Origin: Polyangium sp. 15x6 | Lineage (GTDB): Bacteria > Myxococcota_A > Polyangia > Polyangiales > Polyangiaceae | Direction: 5' to 3' | Assembly (NCBI RefSeq): GCF_029960785.1 | Contig: NZ_JASBQE010000120.1 | Location: 1-34,398 of the forward strand | Length of the DNA: 34,398 nt | Part shown: positions 19,791 through 27,784 of the stretch, one piece after another | How positions within the stretch are numbered: position 1 is the stretch's first letter | How the letters are laid out: each line of letters opens with the position of its first letter | Notes under the pieces: generated by a model | The model's database searches: none | The model's input: the letters and a program-made list of their open reading frames with translations, nothing else | What the model was told of the DNA's origin: nothing | Made by a program: the position numbers and the translations under genes

Positions 19791-20972
19791 TCAGCAGGAG
19801 AACCGGAGCGAAAGCGAAATGGGCCCGCGCACCGTGAGCATCTGGTTGTACCGGATCTCGCCCGCGCCGAGCTCTACCCCGCGAAACCGCCGCGTGAGGA
19901 CCTCCAGAGCGACCCGCGCCTCCATGCGCGCGAGGAGCGCGCCGATGCAGAAATGGACGCCGTGTCCGAACTGCAACCCGCCTTGCGAGCCGCGGTCGAT
20001 GTCGAACCGGTCCGGATCCGTATATCGACGCTCGTCCCGGTTGGCCGAGGCCAGGAGCGCGAGCACCAGCGATCCCGGCGGAATCGTCACGCCCGAGAGC
20101 GTGACCTCCTCGGTGGTGATGCGCGGGATCGAGTGGCTCGGCCCGTCGTACCGGAGCATTTCATCGACGAACGGCGCGGCGAGCGCGGGCTCTTGGCGGA
20201 GCCTGTCCCAGAGCGCCAGCTGCTCGGAGAGGAGGATCATCGTGTTGCCGAGCAGGTGCGTCGTGGTCTCCAGGCCCCCGAGCAGGAGCACGACCAGGAA
20301 ATCGACGATCTCCTGCTCCGTGAGGGATTGGCCGTCCACCTCGGCGCGGAGCAGATCACTCACCGTATCGTCTGCCGGCTCGCGCCTCCGCGCGTCCACG
20401 ACCTCCCGCAGATAGCGAGAAAGCTCGGCGATCGTCGTCCGCACCTGCGCGGCGTGCTCGTCGCTCCGGGGCTCGAACGCGACCGAGAGGATGTCGTCGG
20501 CCCATCGCTTGAAATGCTTGTGCAGCGCGGGATCGACGCCGAGGATCTCGCCAATCACGAAGGCCGGCAGCGGGGTCGCGAATACGTCGACGAAATCGAT
20601 CTCGCCCACGAGCTTCGAAGCGAGCTCCTCCGCGAGGCGCTCGACCTTCGGCGCGAGGCGGCTCGCCGTGCCCGCCCCGAACGCCCGGGTGACGAGGCTG
20701 CGGAGCCGCGTGTGCGCCGGCGGATCGAGCGCGACCAGCGAATGCGCGAGCGGGTTGTACCCGATCCACGGCGGCTCCCAGGCCGCCTTGAAGCCCTGCG
20801 AGGAGAAGATGCCCGGATTCTTCAGCACGAAGAGGACATCCTCCCAGCGGCTCACCGCCCACATGTCGCCGGGATCGACCTGGCACACGGGGGAGGAGCG
20901 CCGCATCGCGGTATAACGAGGAAACGGATCCGCCCGGAACGAGGGCGAGAGGACATCAAAACGTTCTTCCAT
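19791..20972 (-). CDS. Cytochrome P450 (second)
   Basis: This 393-residue soluble P450 shows the I-helix GGLETTTH, the K-helix ExxR motif DEMLRY, and the haem loop QFGHGVHFCIG with proximal Cys342. It resembles CYP107/CYP109-like bacterial enzymes in layout, but the substrate is unknown. I chose ATG 20972. The upstream GTG at 21008 would lie at the predicted transcription start of the candidate sigma-54 promoter, which argues against it. The gene is divergent from a XylR/DmpR-type activator, so control by that protein with an aromatic-like ligand is plausible. No redox partner is nearby. Confidence 0.92.
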   Translation of the reverse strand: MEERFDVLSPSFRADPFPRYTAMRRSSPVCQVDPGDMWAVSRWEDVLFVLKNPGIFSSQGFKAAWEPPWIGYNPLAHSLVALDPPAHTRLRSLVTRAFGAGTASRLAPKVERLAEELASKLVGEIDFVDVFATPLPAFVIGEILGVDPALHKHFKRWADDILSVAFEPRSDEHAAQVRTTIAELSRYLREVVDARRREPADDTVSDLLRAEVDGQSLTEQEIVDFLVVLLLGGLETTTHLLGNTMILLSEQLALWDRLRQEPALAAPFVDEMLRYDGPSHSIPRITTEEVTLSGVTIPPGSLVLALLASANRDERRYTDPDRFDIDRGSQGGLQFGHGVHFCIGALLARMEARVALEVLTRRFRGVELGAGEIRYNQMLTVRGPISLSLRFSC

Positions 20973-21019
20973 CACGGTGTGGCTCCCCGGTCCGCGCCCG
21001 CGGACCACGCTGCCGTTCG

Positions 21020-21035
21020 AGCACGCTCCGCGCCA
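21020..21035 (-). promoter_or_regulatory. Candidate sigma-54 promoter for the P450 gene
   Basis: On the minus strand the sequence reads TGGCGCGGAGCGTGCT. It matches the sigma-54 consensus TGGCACG-N4-TTGCW at 10 of 12 defined positions, with the GG and GC invariant dinucleotides separated by exactly 10 bp. The start point would be near 21009, leaving a leader of about 37 nt before ATG 20972. The divergent gene encodes a sigma-54 activator. Confidence 0.5.
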
Positions 21036-21089
21036 GCCTCGAATCCCGCGAAAACCGAGGGCGCGCGGCGCTCCGGGCTTCCCCCGATC

Positions 21090-21125
21090 GGTCGAAACGA
21101 CCTAGGCTCCGGTCAGATTGACCGG
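21090..21125. promoter_or_regulatory. Paired inverted repeats, candidate activator binding sites
   Basis: Two perfect inverted repeats share the pattern GGTCR-N3-YGACC: GGTCG-AAA-CGACC at 21090-21102 and CCGGTCA-GAT-TGACCGG at 21109-21125. Their centres are 21 bp apart, two helical turns, as is usual for XylR-type upstream activating sites. They lie about 85 to 110 bp upstream of the predicted P450 transcription start. The second is 14 bp before the activator ATG, so it could also serve autoregulation. Confidence 0.45.
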
Positions 21126-21139
21126 GATGGGGATGGACC

Positions 21140-22756
21140 ATGCGTGTAGAGGATCTCGACATTGCGGAGCTCTTGGACCTCGACGCGCGCCGCGGCGCCA
21201 TCCGATTCGCGGGCGAGCGGGCCTTGCTGCTCGACGCCGTCGCCATGGGCCTGCTCCGCGTGGAGCTCTGCGCGACCTTCGGCCGGGCCGCGGCGCGGAC
21301 GATCCTGACGCGCTTCGGCTTCGCCCACGGCTTCCGGATGGCCGAGGCCATGCGCGCGCAGTTCGCCTGGGATCACGCCGAAGATTGGCGCGACGCCGGC
21401 GGGCGCATTCACGTGCTGCAGGGGTTTTTCTCGCTCGCGCCGGGCGAGGGGCCGCTCTCGCCGGGCGGCGCGCGCGTCGACGCTTCGTACGAGGCGGAGC
21501 AACACCTGCTCCACCTCGGCCGCGCGAGCGAGCCCGTCTGCTGGACGCTTGCGGGCTTCGCGAGCGGCTATCTCACGCGCACCGAGGGGCGAGAGGTGTA
21601 CGTGCTCGAGCATCGCTGCGCCGGGAAAGGCGACGCGGCCTGCCAGTTCGTCGGGAAGACCGCGGAGGCATGGGGGCGGGAGCTCGATCCGCACCGGCCA
21701 TTTTTCGCGCCGGGAGGGCTCGACGCGACGCTGCGCCAGGTGGGCGAGGCGCTCGAGAGTGCCAAACGCAAGCTCCGGGCACGGGAACGGGCGCTCGGCG
21801 AGGCCGCGGGCGAGCGGGACGAGCCCTCGGGCGTCGTGGCCGGGAGCGCGGCAATGCGGGGCGTGCTCGACCTCGCGCGGCGGGCGGCGAAGGTGGACTC
21901 CAGCGTGCTCGTGACGGGCGAGAGCGGCGTGGGCAAGGAGCGCGTGGCGCGGCTGGTCCACGAGGCCTCGGCGCGCGCGGCGGGGCCGTTTCTGGCCATC
22001 AACTGCGGCGCGATCCCCGAGGCGCTCCTGGAGAGCGAGCTCTTCGGCCACGCGCGGGGCGCATTCACGGGGGCGACGCACGATCGCATCGGTCTGTTCG
22101 AGGCCGCGGCGGGGGGTACGTTTTTCCTCGACGAGATCGGCGAGCTGCCCGCGTCGATGCAGGTGAAGCTCCTGCGCGTGCTGCAGGAGCGGACGGTGCG
22201 GAGGGTCGGCGAGAACCGGAGCCGGCCCATCGACGTGCGAATCGTGTCCGCGACGAACCGTGATCTCTGCGGAGAGGCGAGCGCGGGCCGTTTCCGGCAG
22301 GATCTGTTGTACCGGCTGAAGGTCGTGAAGATCCGCGTGCCGCCGCTGCGGGAGCGGCCCGAGGACATCCTGCCGCTCGCGCGGGCGCTGCTCACAGAAG
22401 CCGCCCAGCGAATGAAGCGGCCGGCGCTGCGGCTCGGGGTGCGGGCAGCAGATCAGCTTCTCCGCTACCCGTTCCCGGGCAACGTGCGGGAGCTCCAAAA
22501 CGCAATGGAGCGCGCAGCCGCACTGGCGCAGGGGCCGCAGATCGAAGTCGAGGACCTGCCGGAAGAGGTGCGTATCGCGCTGCCAGCGCCCGTGGTGGGT
22601 CCAGAGGTGCGGCCCCTGGCCGATGTCGAGCAAGCCTACATCCTGGCGGTGCTCTCGCGGAACGGCGGGAACCAAACGAGGACAGCCGCGGAGCTCGGGA
22701 TCGGGGTGTCGACGCTTTATCGAAAGCTCAAGCGGTATGGCCGTTCGTCAGCGTAG
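21140..22756 (+). CDS. Sigma-54 dependent activator with XylR_N and V4R sensor domains
   Basis: This 538-residue bacterial enhancer-binding protein resembles XylR/DmpR. The N-terminal XylR_N-like region is about residues 1-110. A V4R domain follows near 115-172, with the cysteine cluster EHRCAGKGDAACQFVG. The AAA+ domain is about 232-450: Walker A GESGVGKE at 260-267, the sigma-54 contact motif GAFTGA at 307-312, and Walker B GGTFFLDEIGEL. A Fis-type HTH is near 490-530 (TRTAAELGIGVSTLYRKLK). The family senses small, often aromatic, compounds. The likely target is the divergent P450 gene. The stop codon TAG lies inside the outer end of repeat copy F. Confidence 0.92.
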   Translation: MRVEDLDIAELLDLDARRGAIRFAGERALLLDAVAMGLLRVELCATFGRAAARTILTRFGFAHGFRMAEAMRAQFAWDHAEDWRDAGGRIHVLQGFFSLAPGEGPLSPGGARVDASYEAEQHLLHLGRASEPVCWTLAGFASGYLTRTEGREVYVLEHRCAGKGDAACQFVGKTAEAWGRELDPHRPFFAPGGLDATLRQVGEALESAKRKLRARERALGEAAGERDEPSGVVAGSAAMRGVLDLARRAAKVDSSVLVTGESGVGKERVARLVHEASARAAGPFLAINCGAIPEALLESELFGHARGAFTGATHDRIGLFEAAAGGTFFLDEIGELPASMQVKLLRVLQERTVRRVGENRSRPIDVRIVSATNRDLCGEASAGRFRQDLLYRLKVVKIRVPPLRERPEDILPLARALLTEAAQRMKRPALRLGVRAADQLLRYPFPGNVRELQNAMERAAALAQGPQIEVEDLPEEVRIALPAPVVGPEVRPLADVEQAYILAVLSRNGGNQTRTAAELGIGVSTLYRKLKRYGRSSA

Positions 22757-23117
22757 CGCCGGGGTTTCACCCCGGACCCCGTCTGGTTAACGATGGGGCT
22801 ACGCTCGGCAAGCCGAGCTACGCCCCAAACCCCGGGGTTGTCCACCCCTGGACCCGGACCAGCGCAAGCGCTGGACTCGGGGTGGAAGAACTGCGCGATG
22901 CGCAGTTCTTCCAACGGGCCGGTTGCACCGCGTTGCCAGTCGAAAGGGCAGCGCTGCTGTCTTGGTTGGCAGGGGGCTCGGTGGTCTCGACTCGGCCTGT
23001 TCGATGAACTGCGCGAAGCGCAGTTCATCGACAAACGGTCCAGCGCTTGCGCTGGTCCGGGTCCAGGGGCGGATAGCCCCGGTGGGGCCTGGGGCAACGC
23101 CCCAGCGAAACGGCTCC
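22749..23117 (+). repeat. Hairpin-rich intergenic element, copy F (full, with an extra hairpin)
   Basis: The left end CAGCGTAGCGCCGGGG overlaps the last codons and supplies the TAG stop of the activator gene. The type II unit has stem TGGAAGAACTGCGC with loop GAT (22883-22913). The type I unit has stem TCGATGAACTGCGC with loop GAA (23001-23031). Between the first and second hairpins of the left unit lies an insertion of about 45 bp (22784-22830) with its own stem CTCGGC-AA-GCCGAG, seen in no other copy. The right end is about 5 bp from the stop of the convergent GlxA-type gene. Confidence 0.9.
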
Positions 23118-23122
23118 AATTC

Positions 23123-24163
23123 TCACGAACGTGCGAATCGCCGGCGATAGGCCTCTGGCGTGACGCGGAGGTTGCGCTGGAAGGCTCGCCGCATCCGTTC
23201 GTCTGTTCCGAATCCGCATTTTCGCGCGATCTGCTTGAGGGATGCGCGTCCGCCTTCGAGACATGACCTTGCCTCTTCGAGGCGCGCGGCTTCCACGAAT
23301 TTTGCTGGTGTCGTCTGCATCGATTGCGTGAAGGCCCGTGCGAAGTTGCGGGCGCTCATGCCGGCTTTCTTGGCGAGCACCTCGACCCGGAGATCTGCGT
23401 CGAGGTGGCGCACGATCCACTCGACGAGGCCCTGCAGCGGCCCTGCGGCGGATGTCTGTGCGAGCAATGGACGGCTGAACTGCGATTGCCCTCCTGGCCG
23501 CTTCAGGAATAACACGAGCGCCCGCGCCACCGTGAGTGCTACGTCGTAGCCGAGATCCTCTTCGACGAGCGCGAGGGCGAGATCCATTCCTGCGGAGCCG
23601 CCCGCGGAGGTGTACATCTTTCCGGATCGGATGAAGATTGCGTCGGGCTCGACCTCGACATCGGGATACTGGCGCGCGAGCAGGGCCGCGCCTGCCCAGT
23701 GCGTGGTTGCCCGGTGGCCGCGCAGGAGCCCTGCGGCTGCGAGGATGAACGTGCCGCTGCAAATGGATCCCATGCGCCGCACCTCGGGCGTGCGCGCGCA
23801 GAGCCAGCCGATCAGCCGGGGGTCGGCTGCTGCGCGATGGTAATCGCCTCCCGAGACGAGCACCGTGTCGAGGTCCCGGGGCAGATCCGTGAGCGCATGG
23901 TGCGGCACGATCTGCATGCCGGACCCGCTCCGCACGGCCCCGCCGCAAGCCGAGGCCAGCTCGACCACGTACGCCGGAGGCGCGCCGGGATATTTTTCCT
24001 TGGCCACGCCGGACGCGAACGCGAACACGTCGAACGGACCCACGAAATCGATGGTGCTGGCCCCGTCGTAGATCACGAGGACGATCTTGCGCGGCGCCGG
24101 GTTTTGCGGCTTGCCGGGGGCGGTGCGTGGGGCATTCTTCTTCGTGGGGGGACGTCGCTGCAC
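23123..24163 (-). CDS. GlxA-family transcriptional regulator (DJ-1/PfpI domain plus AraC HTH)
   Basis: The product is about 346 residues. The N-terminal DJ-1/PfpI-like domain (about 20-200) shows KIVLVIYDGASTIDFVGPFD and the nucleophile-elbow region SICSGTFILAAAGLL. The C-terminal AraC-type double HTH (about 245-345) shows MSARNFARAFTQSMQTTPAK and IARKCGFGTDERMRRAFQR. Such proteins are transcription activators with a ligand-binding DJ-1 fold. The GTG at 24163 is chosen as the last start before the conserved fold. The frame is open further upstream, so the start is uncertain. It is divergent from a DJ-1 enzyme gene. Confidence 0.85.
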   Translation of the reverse strand: MQRRPPTKKNAPRTAPGKPQNPAPRKIVLVIYDGASTIDFVGPFDVFAFASGVAKEKYPGAPPAYVVELASACGGAVRSGSGMQIVPHHALTDLPRDLDTVLVSGGDYHRAAADPRLIGWLCARTPEVRRMGSICSGTFILAAAGLLRGHRATTHWAGAALLARQYPDVEVEPDAIFIRSGKMYTSAGGSAGMDLALALVEEDLGYDVALTVARALVLFLKRPGGQSQFSRPLLAQTSAAGPLQGLVEWIVRHLDADLRVEVLAKKAGMSARNFARAFTQSMQTTPAKFVEAARLEEARSCLEGGRASLKQIARKCGFGTDERMRRAFQRNLRVTPEAYRRRFARS

Positions 24164-24211
24164 GCGACCGATCCTAGCCGAGACGGGCTTGTCTTCGAAG
24201 CCAAGGAACCT

Positions 24212-24266
24212 GCATTTCCTGCCATCGTGATCCACGATCGCCTGCCCGTGACGTGGCAGGAAATGC
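24212..24266. promoter_or_regulatory. Long dyad between the divergent GlxA and DJ-1 genes
   Basis: A perfect 13-bp inverted repeat, GCATTTCCTGCCA at 24212-24224 and TGGCAGGAAATGC at 24254-24266, has half-site centres 42 bp apart, about four helical turns. An inner palindrome ATCGTG-ATC-CACGAT lies at 24224-24238. The position between divergent starts suggests a binding site for the AraC-type regulator acting on both genes. Confidence 0.45.
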
Positions 24267-24370
24267 CTGTCCGTTGTCCTTCTGGCACCTCCGCGCGGGC
24301 CCATAGTGACGCTCACGCAGCGCGAGCGCCTCGGCGGCGCATGACCTCCCGCGCGCGAAAGGACCTGTCC

Positions 24371-25108
24371 ATGAGCCTTCGACCGAGCGACCCCTTCAAG
24401 GTCCCCACGAGCCGCCCCATCGAGCAGAAGCTCCACGTGGGAATCTTCGTGTGCCCAGGATATTTCATGCCCGACGTGATCGGCATCCAGACGGTCTTCG
24501 GCACCCTACCGAACACGGAGCTTTACCTCGTCTGGAAAAATAAGGACGAATTCGAAGGGGTCCCGTGCTTCACGACCCGGGCCAATACCACGTTCGCGGA
24601 GTGCCCGAAAAACCTCGACCTCCTCCACATCGGCGCCATTCCGCCGAACGTGATGGAGGATCCCGAGGTGCTCGCGTTCGTGGCGGAGTACGGGGGCCGC
24701 GCGAAATGGGTGTCCGGCGTCTGCGCCGGCGCCCTCGTGCTCGGCGCCGCGGGCCTGCTCAAAGGGTATCGCGCCACGACGAACTTCCACATGCACGACC
24801 AGCTCGCGTATTACGGCGCGACGCCGACGAAGGCGAACGTGGTCGAGCACGGCAATCGTATCACCTCGGGCCCGGTCTCGGGCAGCTTCGACCTCGCGCT
24901 GCGCCTGGTCGGTCGGCTCGTCGGCGACGACATTGGCCGGGAAGTCGAGCTCCAGATGGAATACGCCCCGGAGCCGCCCTACCGCACGGGCCGCCCCGAT
25001 CTCGCCGGGCCCGAGCTCACGGCGAAGGCCCTCGCCGCGCTCGCGCCCCTGACGGAGATCACGCGCGAGGTCGGGCTCCGCGCCGCCCGGCGGCTCGAGA
25101 TCCGCTGA
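24371..25108 (+). CDS. DJ-1/PfpI-family enzyme, isonitrile hydratase-like
   Basis: This 245-residue single-domain DJ-1/PfpI protein has the nucleophile elbow VSGVCAGALVLGAAGLL with Cys118, an N-terminal PGYFMPDVIG segment with Asp35, and NFHMHDQL. The spacing VSGVCAGA to GYRATTNF is like cyclohexyl-isocyanide hydratase (InhA), which converts isonitriles to N-formamides; this substrate is inference. AAAGGA precedes ATG 24371 by 7 nt and supports that start over ATG 24341. It is probably controlled by the divergent GlxA-type regulator. Confidence 0.88.
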   Translation: MSLRPSDPFKVPTSRPIEQKLHVGIFVCPGYFMPDVIGIQTVFGTLPNTELYLVWKNKDEFEGVPCFTTRANTTFAECPKNLDLLHIGAIPPNVMEDPEVLAFVAEYGGRAKWVSGVCAGALVLGAAGLLKGYRATTNFHMHDQLAYYGATPTKANVVEHGNRITSGPVSGSFDLALRLVGRLVGDDIGREVELQMEYAPEPPYRTGRPDLAGPELTAKALAALAPLTEITREVGLRAARRLEIR

Positions 25109-25190
25109 TCCGCCCGCCCCCCCAAAAAAACGTACCCCCGAGGAAACCGGCGGGGCCCTCGCGCATGATGGGAGCAAAGGTTCTCCCTTC

Positions 25191-25832
25191 GTGCCGAGCC
25201 CAAACCTCGCCCCCCCGGACGTCGCCGACCTCCTCGCGCCCCTCGCGCGAAAGAGGCTCGCTCCGGAGCGTCCGCCCCCGGCCGAGGCCTCCCCATCTCG
25301 CGCCGCGGAGCTGCCCCGGACGGCCACGCCGAGCGCGGTCGAGGCTCTCTACCGCGAGCACCACGGGCTCGTGTATCGGCTCGCGCTGCGCTACGGCAAG
25401 GGGAACGTCGCCTGGGCCGAGGACATCACCCAGGAGGTCTTCATCGATCTGATGAAGGCGCTTTCGGCGCTCCACGACCACGACGATCTCGCGGGCTGGC
25501 TTTATCGCGCCACCACGAACCGCTGCATGAGCCGCCTGCGGCGGGAGCGATTCCGCTCGCTCGCGCCGATCCGCTGGCTCCTCGGCGAACACCAGCCCGA
25601 GCCGCAGCAGCCCGACACGCTGGTGATGGCCCGCGACGACCTGCGCCGCGCGATCGAGGCGATCTCGGCGCTGCCCGTCAAGGAGCAAGTCGCATTCTCG
25701 ATGTACTGGCTCGACGGCAAGGAGCAGGAGGAGATCGGCCAGATCCTCGGTCATTCCAAGGGATATGTCTGCAAATTGATCCAGCGCGCCGTCGAGAGGC
25801 TGAAGAAGGACGGCTGGGGGGGGTTTCCGTGA
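25191..25832 (+). CDS. ECF-type sigma-70 family sigma factor
   Basis: This 213-residue sigma factor has a Pro-rich N-terminal extension of about 45 residues. Region 2 (YREHHGLVYRLALRYG, EDITQEVFIDLMKAL, WLYRATTNRCMSRLRR) and region 4 (LPVKEQVAFSMYWLDGKEQ, EIGQILGHSKGYVCKLIQ) follow. The GTG start at 25191 is preceded by AAAGG at 10 nt. Its stop overlaps the GTG of the next gene by 4 bp, so it is co-translated with a membrane protein that carries Cys-rich repeats and is a candidate partner. Confidence 0.9.
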   Translation: MPSPNLAPPDVADLLAPLARKRLAPERPPPAEASPSRAAELPRTATPSAVEALYREHHGLVYRLALRYGKGNVAWAEDITQEVFIDLMKALSALHDHDDLAGWLYRATTNRCMSRLRRERFRSLAPIRWLLGEHQPEPQQPDTLVMARDDLRRAIEAISALPVKEQVAFSMYWLDGKEQEEIGQILGHSKGYVCKLIQRAVERLKKDGWGGFP

Positions 25833-27064
25833 CCACGCCCGCGCCGAACGATCTGCTCGCGCGGCTGCGCGCCGCCGACGAGCTATATGCCCAGGCCGCG
25901 CCGGATCCCGCGCTCGCGGCGCGGCTCGGCGCGCGCTTGCGAGGCCTCGCCGCGGAGCCGCCGCGCGCCTCGTGGATCCCGTCCTTCCGAGGGCTCGGGC
26001 GTCCGCTGGCCCTCGTGATGGTCTGCGCGGCCGTGCTTTTCCTTTCGCTCGATGACGACATGCCGCGCGCGCGCACCGGGCTCGTGCTCCCCAAACAAAC
26101 CGAATTCGCGGCCGATCCGGACGCGGCCCCGGCCTCCGAGCGCGCGCCGGAGACGAACCCGCGCTCCTTCGATCCACCCCGTCCCCCCGAGCCCCGCGCG
26201 CCGGATTCCCCGCCGCCCGCGCTGTCCCCTTCGTGGCGCGCGCCGGATACGTCGTTCCCGTTCGAATCGGCACCCGAGCGGCCGAGCGATCGTGCTCTGC
26301 GGAGCCCAAAAAACCAGGCGCCCTCGGGGCCTCGTTCTCGCCTGATGACGCCCGGCGGAACCGGGGACGCGGACGACGAAGGCGGACTCGTCTTCTGGTC
26401 GCCGAGGCAAACCTTCCCCGGCGAATCCCGCGCGCCCGTCCACGGCGCGACCGGCGGCGTCAGCGGCCCGAACACGAGCACGCCGAAGTCCCCCGATCCC
26501 GTCGATCCGCCTCCGCCGGAGACGTCCTCGTGCGCGACGCCCGAGACCTGGAAGCAATGCGCCGAGCTCGATTGCGACGAAAATGGCCTCGTCCTCGCCG
26601 AGATCACCTACCTCGATCCGTGCGGCGACGGCCTCTTCCGGAGCGCCGAGTACGAATGCATGGAGCCCGATCCCGAGCCCGACGTCTGCATGACCGATAC
26701 CGTGGGCGACGGCGTCACGTGCCAGGATCCGGCCTTGCTCAAGGACATGGCCTTCCAAGCCTGCCAGCTCGCGGGCCAGCAGATGGTGGATTTCCAGTAC
26801 ACGACCGGTGATTGCGGGTGGATGACGCGGCAAGCGAGTTACACGTGTTGCCCGCCGATCGTCGATCCGCCGCCGCCGCCGCCACCCGTCTGTCAAAGCG
26901 GGTCGCTCGGCGACGGCGTGACCTGCATCGATGGGTCCATCCTCAAGGAAAAGGCCTACGCGGCTTGCAGCGAGCTCGGGCTCAACCTCGCCGACCTGCA
27001 GGCCTCGGGGGATTGTCCGGTCGGTCAGGCCACGAAGGTCGGTTTCACGTGCTGCGGGCCTTGA
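25829..27064 (+). CDS. Membrane protein with periplasmic Cys-rich repeats, putative sigma partner
   Basis: The product has 411 residues. A short cytoplasmic N-terminus is followed by one membrane helix near residues 57-74 (RPLALVMVCAAVLFLSL). A long Pro/Ser/Arg-rich spacer leads to Cys-rich repeats: a divergent one near 230-275 and two clear copies at about 285-345 and 354-411. The clear copies contain GDGVTC, LLK or ILK, a Cys helix, GDC, and a closing Cys-Cys, with a Pro-rich linker between them. The same repeat occurs twice in the next gene. I infer a transmembrane sensor or anti-sigma-like partner of the upstream sigma factor; no known anti-sigma domain is recognised. It starts GTG inside the sigma stop. 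Confidence 0.8.
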   Translation: MTTPAPNDLLARLRAADELYAQAAPDPALAARLGARLRGLAAEPPRASWIPSFRGLGRPLALVMVCAAVLFLSLDDDMPRARTGLVLPKQTEFAADPDAAPASERAPETNPRSFDPPRPPEPRAPDSPPPALSPSWRAPDTSFPFESAPERPSDRALRSPKNQAPSGPRSRLMTPGGTGDADDEGGLVFWSPRQTFPGESRAPVHGATGGVSGPNTSTPKSPDPVDPPPPETSSCATPETWKQCAELDCDENGLVLAEITYLDPCGDGLFRSAEYECMEPDPEPDVCMTDTVGDGVTCQDPALLKDMAFQACQLAGQQMVDFQYTTGDCGWMTRQASYTCCPPIVDPPPPPPPVCQSGSLGDGVTCIDGSILKEKAYAACSELGLNLADLQASGDCPVGQATKVGFTCCGP

Positions 27065-27080
27065 CGCAAAAAAGAGGAAA

Positions 27081-27097
27081 CGCGAGGCAGCCTCGCG
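27081..27097 (+). terminator. Short GC hairpin between the two Cys-repeat genes
   Basis: CGCGAGG-CAG-CCTCGCG forms a perfect 7-bp stem with a 3-nt loop, 16 bp after the stop of the membrane protein gene. No T run follows, so it would be a weak terminator or an mRNA stability element that tunes expression of the lipoprotein gene. Confidence 0.3.
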
Positions 27098-27154
27098 ATT
27101 GAAGGAAAACAGATGCTACGACGGCGCCCCGCACCGGGGCGCGTGGAGGTACCC

Positions 27155-27784
27155 ATGCGTTGGTCGAATGGATTGCGGTCGCTCGTGCTCGCCCTTCTTG
27201 CTTCGGGATTCGTCGCCTGCACGGCCAATGTGCGCGACGGGAGCGGGGAGGCGTCGGCGCAGCAGGGCGCGCTCGAAGGAGACGGGAAGAACAACGGGAG
27301 CGGGGAGGGGGAGGTGAGCGAAGGCAATGAGCTGCCGCCGCCGGTCGATCCGCCGCCGCCGGTCGAGCCGCCGCTGCCGCCCGCATGCACGCAAGGCATC
27401 GTGGAGAGCGCGGCCTGCGAGGATCCAGGGCTCTTGAAGGATCTGGCCTATGCAATCTGCCAAGAGGACGGCCTCGGGCTCACGGCATTCGATTACCAGG
27501 GCGGCGATTGCGGCTGGATGACGACCCAAGCGCACTACGAGTGTTGCCCGCTGCCCCCGCCGGTCGATCCGCCGCCGCCGCCGCCTCCGCCCATCTGCGC
27601 GAGCGGATCCCTCGGCGACGGCGTCACCTGCCAGCCGCGCGACCTGCTGAAGCAAGCGGCCTACGAGGCCTGCGAGCAGGCGGGGCTCCAGCTCTTCAAC
27701 TTGATCGACGACGGCGATTGCAGCCCCGCGGAGGCCGCCAAGATGACGTATTTCTGCACGGGTGTGGACGGCGTCTGCCCTTAG
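27155..27784 (+). CDS. Lipoprotein with two Cys-rich repeats
   Basis: The product has 209 residues, with a signal peptide ending SGFVAC (Cys22). A Gly/Glu-rich and Pro-rich spacer is followed by two Cys-rich repeats at about 76-131 and 147-209, separated by a PPPVDPPPPPP linker. The repeats match those of the preceding membrane protein (ACEDPGLLKDLAYAIC, GGDCGWMTTQAHYECC; GDGVTCQPRDLLKQAAYEAC). ATG 27155 follows GGAGGTACCC, a strong ribosome site. It is probably the outer, surface component of the same sigma-linked system. I know no family for it. Confidence 0.85.
   Translation: MRWSNGLRSLVLALLASGFVACTANVRDGSGEASAQQGALEGDGKNNGSGEGEVSEGNELPPPVDPPPPVEPPLPPACTQGIVESAACEDPGLLKDLAYAICQEDGLGLTAFDYQGGDCGWMTTQAHYECCPLPPPVDPPPPPPPPICASGSLGDGVTCQPRDLLKQAAYEACEQAGLQLFNLIDDGDCSPAEAAKMTYFCTGVDGVCP

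Noticed and set aside
8978-22756. A biosynthetic gene cluster around the two P450 genes
   Set aside because: No synthase, transferase or redox partner genes lie near either P450, and the neighbours are unrelated.
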